Below, in pieces: positions 26,939 to 32,970 of a DNA stretch of 32,970 bases (its first letter is position 1; each line of letters starts with the position of its first letter). The notes beneath the pieces were generated by a model. The model had not been told where the DNA came from. It saw only the letters and a program-made list of their open reading frames with translations, and did no database searches. This DNA comes from an uncultured Methanobrevibacter sp. (GTDB taxonomy: Archaea; Methanobacteriota; Methanobacteria; Methanobacteriales; Methanobacteriaceae): positions 1 to 32,970 of the forward strand of contig CACYJH010000018.1 in assembly GCA_902774685.1 (NCBI GenBank), read 5' to 3'. Position numbers and translations under genes: made by a program.

Positions 26939-27970
26939 ATGAAAATTTGGATTGATATATCAAATGCTCCTCATGTAAGATTTTTTAGGGATGTTATCAA
27001 ATATTTTGAAGATGAAGGAGATGACGTTTTAGTTACAGCACGTAAATTTGGGGATATTCATAAATTAATGGATATGTATGACATTGATTTTGTATCTGTT
27101 GGTAAGCATGGAGTCACATTAGAGGAGAAGCTTAAGGAAAGTGCTGAACGTGTTGTCAATTTGGCAGATTTGATTTCTGGTGAAAACTTTGATGTTGCAT
27201 TGTCAAAACATTCAATTGAACTTCCAAGAGTGGCTTTCGGTCTTGGAATTCCAAGCCTGTTTGTTCTGGATAATGAGCATGCAACAGCTGCAAACAAATT
27301 GACTCTTCCATTATGCAGCAAGATTATAGTTCCAAGCATCATCGATGAGTGGAAATTATTGCAGTATGGAGCAAATCCAAATGACATCATCAAATATAAT
27401 GGAACTTCTGAACTTATGCACTTCAATAATTTCAAGTTCAATGAAAATGTTTTCGATGATTTGGGATTGGATTTACCATTGCAGAAAACAATACTTATGA
27501 GACCTGAACCGTCTCTTGCTTCTTATTTGAATACAGATTGCAGAAAATCAGTTCTATCTCCAGTTGTGGATGTATTGAAGGAGTATGCAAATATTCTCAT
27601 TCTTCCTAGATTTAAGGAACAAGCTGAAATCTTTGAAGGAATCAAGAATGTGACAATACTTAAGCCTCCAGTTGACACTTCAAGCATAATCAAGGCATGT
27701 GACCTTGTTATTGGTGCTGGTGGAACAATGAATAGGGAAGCAGCTATTCTGCAGACTCCCGTAATCTCCTGTTATCCTGGAGACACATTATCTGTTGATC
27801 AGTTTTATGTAAACAATGGATTGATGTATAGGACAACTGATTTAGAGGATATTACCAAACAGGCACTTAGCTTTATTGTAAATCCTCATAAACCAATCGA
27901 GTTAAAAACAGACAATTTATTTGAACTTATTGTAAATAAGACTTATGAATTAGGCAATTCTAAAAAATAA
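26939..27970 (+). CDS. DUF354 family protein, GT-B-like sugar-nucleotide enzyme fold
   Basis: 343 residues from the ATG at 26939, with AAGGTGATTTC before it. The opening MKIWIDISNAPHVRFFRD is the hallmark of DUF354, an archaeal family related in fold to UDP-GlcNAc 2-epimerase and GT-B glycosyltransferases. Other features are GLGIPSLFVLDNEHATAANK, MRPEPS, and the C-terminal nucleotide-sugar type motif VIGAGGTMNREAAILQTPVIS. The activity of the family is not established; envelope or glycan sugar modification is a fair inference. There is no signal peptide or membrane helix, so it is cytosolic. A short AGTC/GACT hairpin and a T8 run at 27970-27993 end the gene, convergent with the marR gene. Confidence 0.88.
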   Translation: MKIWIDISNAPHVRFFRDVIKYFEDEGDDVLVTARKFGDIHKLMDMYDIDFVSVGKHGVTLEEKLKESAERVVNLADLISGENFDVALSKHSIELPRVAFGLGIPSLFVLDNEHATAANKLTLPLCSKIIVPSIIDEWKLLQYGANPNDIIKYNGTSELMHFNNFKFNENVFDDLGLDLPLQKTILMRPEPSLASYLNTDCRKSVLSPVVDVLKEYANILILPRFKEQAEIFEGIKNVTILKPPVDTSSIIKACDLVIGAGGTMNREAAILQTPVISCYPGDTLSVDQFYVNNGLMYRTTDLEDITKQALSFIVNPHKPIELKTDNLFELIVNKTYELGNSKK

Positions 27971-28013
27971 GTCTTATTCCGACTCTTTTTTTATTTTATA
28001 AAATTTTTTCAAA

Positions 28014-28598
28014 CTATTTTTTATTGCATTTCATCATTTTCAACCATTCTCCATTTGGATCATCTTCCTTAAAGTATTTCTCAAAGATTTCCTTTCTATT
28101 TTTAACTATCTTTTCATACTTTTCAGGGTTTTCTTCCTTGAATTTATTATGGAGGGCTACGGTTAGGCGATTCAAATATTCATTTAGATTTTCCTTTTCC
28201 TCTTCACTTAATGTGTCAAAGATATCTATATCCTCATGATTCTTAAATTCCAATGCTCTTCCCTCTTCTGTCAATTCAACAAGAAGAACCCTTTTGTCTT
28301 TAGGAGATGGAACCTTTCTGATGAGGTTCTGCTGTTCCAGTTTATTCAAGGTTTCATTAAGGGAAGTAACACTGATATTCAATATTTCAGATAATTCCTT
28401 GGTAGAAAATCCATCTTTTCTCTTTAAAAGAATGATCAGTCTTCCTTGTCCCTTAGTAATGCTTTTCATTTCTGGATTTTGCTTTTTGTTTCTCCTGTCC
28501 AGAACTTCATTTATCATAATGAATTTATGAAACAACAACTGATTATTCACTTCATTAAATTCAAAATAATCCTTGTTTAAATTGTTTTTCCCATTCAT
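28014..28598 (-). CDS. MarR-family transcriptional regulator
   Basis: 194 residues from the ATG at 28598, with GGAG before it; the ATG overlaps the stop of the upstream exporter gene (ATGA), so it is the last gene of that operon and probably translationally coupled. Seen: a helical N-terminus, a winged helix with RLIILLKRKDGFSTKELSEI, recognition helix SVTSLNETLNKLEQQNLI, and wing SPKDKRVLLVELTEEG. The C-terminal dimerisation helices run to a basic tail. It is longer than usual (about 140-150) at both ends. It most likely represses its own operon by binding the palindromes at 32265-32305 and is released by a substrate of the exporter. That is inference from position and the class, since MarR dimers bind such dyads. 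Confidence 0.93.
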   Translation of the reverse strand: MNGKNNLNKDYFEFNEVNNQLLFHKFIMINEVLDRRNKKQNPEMKSITKGQGRLIILLKRKDGFSTKELSEILNISVTSLNETLNKLEQQNLIRKVPSPKDKRVLLVELTEEGRALEFKNHEDIDIFDTLSEEEKENLNEYLNRLTVALHNKFKEENPEKYEKIVKNRKEIFEKYFKEDDPNGEWLKMMKCNKK

Positions 28599-30382
28599 AT
28601 GATATTCTCCGTTCTTTGTGTATTTAGAGTATTGTAATAATATCCTTTTTGCTCCAATAGCTCTTCATGTGAACCTTGCTCGATGATGTGTCCGTCTTCA
28701 ATCACGATTATCTTATCTGCATTTCTGACTGTTGACAATCTGTGAGCAATGATGAAGCTTGTTCTGTCCTTCATCAATTTGTCCATAGCCTCTTGGATGA
28801 TTTTTTCAGTTCTTGTATCAACTGAAGATGTTGCCTCATCCAAAATCAGTATCTGCTTGTTTGAGAGAATGGTTCTTGCAATTGTCAAGAGCTGCTTTTG
28901 ACCATGGGAGATATTGTCTGCATCTTCGTTAAGTTCGCTTTCGTATCCTTCAGGGATTTGCCTGATGAAATGGTCTGCATGAGCTTCTATTGAAGCGTTT
29001 ATGACTTCCTCTTCAGTGGCATCCAACTTACCATAACGAATATTGTTGTATATTGTGTCATTGAATAGCCAAGTGTCTTGAAGCACCATGCCTACAAGGG
29101 ATCTGACGCTATGCTTGTCGTAATTGTTGATGTTGACCCCATCAATTTTTATCTCGCCGCTGTTCAAGTCATAGAATCTCATGAGCAGTTTCACTATTGT
29201 TGTTTTTCCTGCTCCAGTTTCCCCTACAATAGCGATTTTCTCTCCTTTTTTGACTTTGAATGAAAGGTCTTTGATTACAGGTTCATCTTCGCTGTAGCCG
29301 AAGTTGACATTTTCAAAGCTGATTTCCTCTTTAATTTCCTTGATTTGCTCTTCAGATGGGTTTTCTTCAACCTTTATTTCAAGGAATTCGAATATTCTTT
29401 CGCTTGCTGCCATTGCAGTCTGTATCATATTCATGATTCTTGTAATCTGTTCAATAGGTGTTGTGAAGTTTTTGGAGTATTGGATAAATGCCAAAATGTC
29501 TCCAACGCTTATTGCCCTTTGAAGTACGAGAACTGCTCCAAGAACGGATATGATAACATATTGCAAATTGGAAATGAAATGTACAAAAGGACCTGATAGG
29601 CTTGAGAAGAACTTGGATTTCCATTCCTGTTCATACCATTTTTCATTTTCCTCTTCAAAGATTCTCATGGATTCGGCTTCCTGATTGAATGCTCTAATGA
29701 TTTCATGGCCTGTAAAGGACTCTTCGATTTGCCCATTCAAGTTACCTCTGTATCTTAGCTGCTTTAGATAGTAATCCTGTGAGAATTTGGTTATGTAAGT
29801 TATAATCAGGAAAGCTATTGGAACCAAGACTATTGTAGTTAGAGTCAGCCATAGGTTGATGGAGAGCATCATCACTGTAACTCCGATTATTGTAATGACT
29901 CCAGTCAATAATTGGTTGAATGTCTGGACAATTCCAGATTGGAGGGAGTCTACATCATTTGTAATTCTTGACAATATGTCTCCTCTGGTATTTATATCCA
30001 AATCACTCATTGACAGGTGAGTTACCTTTTCAACAAGGTCCTTTCTTAGATTATAGCTTATATCTGTTGTTATGTCAAGCAAGAGATAACTTTGAAGATA
30101 TGAGAAGACTGCACTTATGAAGTATAGAATCACGATTGCAATTAGGAGATTGATAATATGCTCTATGTTCATATTCCCAGAGTTTATCCCATCAAATATT
30201 GCAGTGGTGGCAAATCCGATTAAAAGAGGGCTTATTACTGAAAACACTGTTGATATGATTCCACAGATAACTGTCAAGCTTAGCTTCAATTTATATCCTG
30301 TCAAAAGAGAGAATATGTTCTTTATTGATTGCTTGGCGTTTGCCGGTTTTTCAGGAGGCATTCTTCTTGGTTTTCTTGCCAT
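28595..30382 (-). CDS. ABC exporter subunit with catalytic nucleotide-binding site
   Basis: 595 residues from the ATG at 30382. Its RBS, GGAGGT, lies inside the end of the upstream gene, whose stop is 1 base away. Type IV exporter half: six membrane helices (about 30-330), then a nucleotide-binding domain. Seen: Walker A GETGAGKTT at 387-395, Walker B ILILDEATSS with Asp515 and catalytic Glu516, and H-loop His547. The signature is degenerate, ISHGQ (His493 in place of Gly). Paired with the upstream subunit this gives one working and one degenerate ATP site, as in TM287/288, LmrCD and BmrCD multidrug exporters. Substrate unknown; drug or lipid export is likely from the MarR partner. Confidence 0.95.
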   Translation of the reverse strand: MARKPRRMPPEKPANAKQSIKNIFSLLTGYKLKLSLTVICGIISTVFSVISPLLIGFATTAIFDGINSGNMNIEHIINLLIAIVILYFISAVFSYLQSYLLLDITTDISYNLRKDLVEKVTHLSMSDLDINTRGDILSRITNDVDSLQSGIVQTFNQLLTGVITIIGVTVMMLSINLWLTLTTIVLVPIAFLIITYITKFSQDYYLKQLRYRGNLNGQIEESFTGHEIIRAFNQEAESMRIFEEENEKWYEQEWKSKFFSSLSGPFVHFISNLQYVIISVLGAVLVLQRAISVGDILAFIQYSKNFTTPIEQITRIMNMIQTAMAASERIFEFLEIKVEENPSEEQIKEIKEEISFENVNFGYSEDEPVIKDLSFKVKKGEKIAIVGETGAGKTTIVKLLMRFYDLNSGEIKIDGVNINNYDKHSVRSLVGMVLQDTWLFNDTIYNNIRYGKLDATEEEVINASIEAHADHFIRQIPEGYESELNEDADNISHGQKQLLTIARTILSNKQILILDEATSSVDTRTEKIIQEAMDKLMKDRTSFIIAHRLSTVRNADKIIVIEDGHIIEQGSHEELLEQKGYYYNTLNTQRTENII

Positions 30383-30383
30383 A

Positions 30384-32189
30384 TCATTTACCTCCTGCGG
30401 TTTTCTTAAGGTAACTTGTATCTAGAATATAATTGGATGATTCCTCATCATCATACAATAAATCTTTGGAACGGTCTATTTGGGAAGATACGATTTCTCT
30501 ATAAATGGTACAGTTTTCATTTAGATAGTCATGAGTTCCCTTGTCGATTATCTCCCCTTCATCAAGAACGATAATCTCATCTGCATCCATGATTGTTGAA
30601 ATTCTCTGTGAGACAATGAGCATTGAGGAATTTTCCTTTAGGCCTTTTATGTTTTCCTTAACCTTTGCTTCGGTGTTCATGTCAAGTGCTGAAAAACAGT
30701 CGTCAAAGAGGTAGAAGTCACGTTCAGCCAATATGGATCTTGCAAGCTGGAGACGTTGCTTTTGCCCTCCTGAATAATTGGAAGCTCCTTGTGCAACTCC
30801 ATCCTCTAAGCTTTCTATAAAGTCCACTTCTGCCATTTTCAATGCTTTTTCTATCTCTTCATCGCTTGCATCCTCTTTACCTATCAGCATATTTGACCTG
30901 ATTGTTCCTTCAAAAAGAATTGCCTTTTGAGGAGCATAGGATATTCTTTCCCTCAAGGTGGTTAATTTGTAATCCTTGATGTTCTTGTCATTCACTAATA
31001 TTTCACCGCCGCTTACATCTTGAAGGCGAGGGATAAGATTTAGGATTGTGGATTTTCCGCTTCCTGTTCCTCCGATTATCGCAGTGGTTTTTCCCTTTTC
31101 CAATTTGAAGTTGATGTCTTTCAATGTTTCCTTTTCACTTCCAGGATAAGTGTAGACAACATCCTTGAATTCGATTGTAGGGTTATCGTCCATTTTATCG
31201 ATTGGTCCGTCGCTGATTGTTATTTCTGTATTTATCACTTCAGCAACACGTCTTCCAGATACCAAAATCCTTGGAATCATTACAAGGAATCCTCCCATCA
31301 TCAAGAATGCCATTACTATTTGTGTAGCGTATTGGATGAATGCTATGATTGTTCCTGTTAATATCTTGCCTTGGATTGCATCATATGCTCCAAAGTATAG
31401 GATTAGAACTATCATTAAGTTCAATAGCAAAGTCATCGCTGGCAATAATACCAAGAGGATTCTGAAGACCTTCAAGTTCACTGACCTGAAGTCTTCGTTG
31501 GTTTGCCTAAATCTTTCCTCTTCGTAATCCTGTCTTACGAATGCCTTGATTACAGGTATTCCCATCAATATTTCCCTTGATGTCTGGTTGATCTTATCTG
31601 TCAGTTCCTGCATTACCTTGAAGTAAGGGACGGTTCTGATGAATATTATGATGAATGGTATGATTGCAGCGGCAAATGTCACTCCAATAATCCATAAAAG
31701 GTTGGTTCCAAGTTCCATTGCCTTGAGTATGCTTCCTATACCTAATATTGGTGAAAAGAGTATTGTTGTAAAGAACAGTCCTAAGAAGATCTGTATTTGA
31801 TATACATCGTTTGTATTACGTGTAATGAGAGATGCTCTTGATATCTTGTTCAATTCAAAGTTTGAAAACTTCAAGATCTTATCATAGCTTATTTTTCTTA
31901 AATCTCTCCCATAAGCTGCTGATACTTTACTTGAGAAGTATGAGAGCCCTATTGTAGCCAACACTCCTACCAATACCATTGCCATCATCATGGTTCCAAC
32001 GCTTATTATGTAGTTGAAATCTGTGTTCTGTATCCCAACATCTACAATGTCTGCAGTATATTTAGGCAGAGTAAGGTTACAGTAAACATCGATGATTAGG
32101 AATGCAGCAATAAGAAAAAGAGGAATTATGCTCTTTTTTAATGGGCTAAGAAGCTTTCCTATAGTTTTTAGTGTTTTAGTAAAATTCAT
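30384..32189 (-). CDS. ABC exporter subunit with degenerate nucleotide-binding site
   Basis: 601 residues from the ATG at 32189; the RBS is weak (AAGAGAATAAG). Six membrane helices (about 20-310) are followed by a nucleotide-binding domain. Walker A GGTGSGKST at 373-381 and the signature YSGGQ (Ser473-Gln476) are canonical, but Walker B reads LFDDCFSALD, with Asp497 where the catalytic Glu should be, and the H-loop His is Gln528. These are the marks of the non-catalytic half of a heterodimeric exporter of the TM287 type. The canonical signature here completes the active site of the downstream subunit. First gene of the three-gene operon; it ends 1 base before the next start. Confidence 0.95.
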   Translation of the reverse strand: MNFTKTLKTIGKLLSPLKKSIIPLFLIAAFLIIDVYCNLTLPKYTADIVDVGIQNTDFNYIISVGTMMMAMVLVGVLATIGLSYFSSKVSAAYGRDLRKISYDKILKFSNFELNKISRASLITRNTNDVYQIQIFLGLFFTTILFSPILGIGSILKAMELGTNLLWIIGVTFAAAIIPFIIIFIRTVPYFKVMQELTDKINQTSREILMGIPVIKAFVRQDYEEERFRQTNEDFRSVNLKVFRILLVLLPAMTLLLNLMIVLILYFGAYDAIQGKILTGTIIAFIQYATQIVMAFLMMGGFLVMIPRILVSGRRVAEVINTEITISDGPIDKMDDNPTIEFKDVVYTYPGSEKETLKDINFKLEKGKTTAIIGGTGSGKSTILNLIPRLQDVSGGEILVNDKNIKDYKLTTLRERISYAPQKAILFEGTIRSNMLIGKEDASDEEIEKALKMAEVDFIESLEDGVAQGASNYSGGQKQRLQLARSILAERDFYLFDDCFSALDMNTEAKVKENIKGLKENSSMLIVSQRISTIMDADEIIVLDEGEIIDKGTHDYLNENCTIYREIVSSQIDRSKDLLYDDEESSNYILDTSYLKKTAGGK

Positions 32190-32264
32190 GATCTTATTCT
32201 CTTAAGTTTTATTGTTAAATTTCTTAATGGTAAACCTTGATTAAATTTCTATTTTCTTAATTTC

Positions 32265-32305
32265 TTAAAGGTACCTTTAAATAATTTTCTATAGGTACCT
32301 TTTAA
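32265..32305 (-). promoter_or_regulatory. Two GGTACC palindromes, probable MarR operator
   Basis: TTAAAGGTACCTTTAA at 32265-32280 is a perfect 16-bp palindrome. A second copy, with AGGTACCT at 32293-32300 and TTTTAA beyond, is centred 24 bp away. The minus-strand TATA box TTTATATA lies at 32321-32314, so transcription should begin near 32290, within or between the palindromes. A repressor bound here would block the promoter. The regulator is most likely the MarR protein encoded at the end of the same operon. Confidence 0.75.
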
Positions 32306-32313
32306 TTTTATTA

Positions 32314-32321
32314 TATATAAA
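32314..32321 (-). promoter_or_regulatory. TATA box of the exporter operon
   Basis: Minus-strand TTTATATA with A-rich sequence upstream. It is placed about 25 bases before the predicted start site and directly beside the GGTACC palindromes. Confidence 0.65.
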
Positions 32322-32491
32322 TATTTTCATTATTCTTCATTAATTTTCATATGCTCTTTCTTTCCTTTTAATAGCAAGTTGAAACTAATATTCTAGTGTT
32401 CATATGGTTACTCTTTTTTAATTTACAATATTAAATTTGAATCATTAGATTTGGTTTATTTCGATTATTGAATTGATGATTGGTGTTTAAT

Positions 32492-32970
32492 ATGGATTTT
32501 AAAAAAGAAAAGTACATCAAAGTTATACTATACATTATATCACGTTGCACACATAAGGAGAATCTTGGAAAAACTGTCATTTCGGTTTTGCTCTATTTCA
32601 TTGACTTCAATTATTATGAATTGTATGGAGAATCATTAACCAATGAGATCTATTCAAAGTCAAGAATTGGGATAGTTCCCAAGCATTTCAATGAGGTCAT
32701 GAACCATTTGATAAGGTCCCATAATCTGTATTACAGGCAGGAAGTCTACTATTACTATTTGATAAAGAGATATTATATCAGACAGATTCCTTTGTTTAAT
32801 TTCACTCACGAAGAGCTTGAAATCATTGACCATGTCATTTATGAATTAAGTGATTTCAGTGCTACGGAGCTATTGATCTATCAAAGGGGAGACATGCCAT
32901 ATAAGTTGGTGAATTTAGATGAGGAATTGGATTACAATCATGTATTCTATAGGGATGAGCTTTATTCTGT
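32492..32970 (+). CDS. Panacea/SocA-like (DUF4065) protein, 3' end cut by window edge
   Basis: The frame is open from the ATG at 32492 to the edge (159 codons), with GGTG at 32482-32485. The N-terminal half has the pattern of the Panacea (SocA, DUF4065) domain: ISVLLYFIDFNYYELYG, SLTNEIYSKSRIGIVPKHF, and a later segment with ELEIIDHVIYELSDFSATEL. Members of this family often serve as antitoxins or as adaptors in toxin-antitoxin pairs, and some are phage-linked; the toxin partner would lie next to it and is not visible in this window. A tyrosine- and arginine-rich segment (YYRQEVYYYYLIKRYY) is unusual. The assignment rests on motif memory. Confidence 0.75.
   Translation, partial: MDFKKEKYIKVILYIISRCTHKENLGKTVISVLLYFIDFNYYELYGESLTNEIYSKSRIGIVPKHFNEVMNHLIRSHNLYYRQEVYYYYLIKRYYIRQIPLFNFTHEELEIIDHVIYELSDFSATELLIYQRGDMPYKLVNLDEELDYNHVFYRDELYS

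Overview
The window reads as chromosomal DNA of a gut or rumen methanogen of the Methanobacteriales, most likely Methanobrevibacter. The genome is very AT-rich. Most genes start behind a GGTGA-type ribosome binding site, promoters carry archaeal TTTATATA boxes, and the proteins include a group II chaperonin, a membrane LonB, an archaeal mevalonate-pathway pair, HypA/HypB and very large surface adhesin-like proteins with beta-helix and Ig-like repeats. This is inferred from gene content; no rRNA or other direct taxonomic marker is present.

Layout. (1) 1-6.8 kb: two head-to-tail adhesin-like genes on the minus strand. The first is cut by the window edge. They share an almost identical C-terminal cassette, and the first also carries a ~955-bp internal duplication. 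(2) 6.9-10.4 kb: a channel-like membrane protein with an odd pore motif behind an exact 59-bp tandem repeat, an ~890-bp gap containing a candidate structured RNA, and a long coiled-coil protein ending in a winged-helix-like domain. (3) 10.7-14.1 kb: a thermosome subunit with a triple-hairpin 3' region, a small acidic orphan, and a class I methyltransferase. (4) 14.3-15.3 kb: a pair of paralogous three-helix membrane proteins and two tRNA-Gly genes (GCC and TCC). (5) 15.4-22.1 kb: HMG-CoA synthase and thiolase (start of isoprenoid lipid synthesis), cobyric acid synthase on the opposite strand, and LonB. (6) 22.2-28.0 kb: a DUF4012-like anchored protein, a polytopic membrane protein, PRPP synthetase, hypA, hypB with a C-terminal histidine tail, and a DUF354 protein. 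(7) 28.0-32.3 kb: a minus-strand operon of two heterodimeric ABC exporter subunits and a MarR regulator, with two GGTACC palindromes at its promoter. (8) 32.5 kb to the edge: the start of a Panacea/SocA-like (DUF4065) gene.

How it works together. Most of the plus-strand block from 10.9 to 28 kb is housekeeping: protein folding and turnover, lipid precursors, corrinoid and nickel cofactor supply for methanogenesis enzymes, and nucleotide precursors. The flanks are accessory: surface adhesins on one side, an autoregulated drug-type exporter and a toxin-antitoxin-like gene on the other. The best candidates for something undescribed are the structured RNA near 8.2 kb, the channel-like protein with its duplicated control region, the three-helix membrane pair, and the promoter and 3' hairpin signature shared by the thermosome gene and the gene at 22.3 kb.
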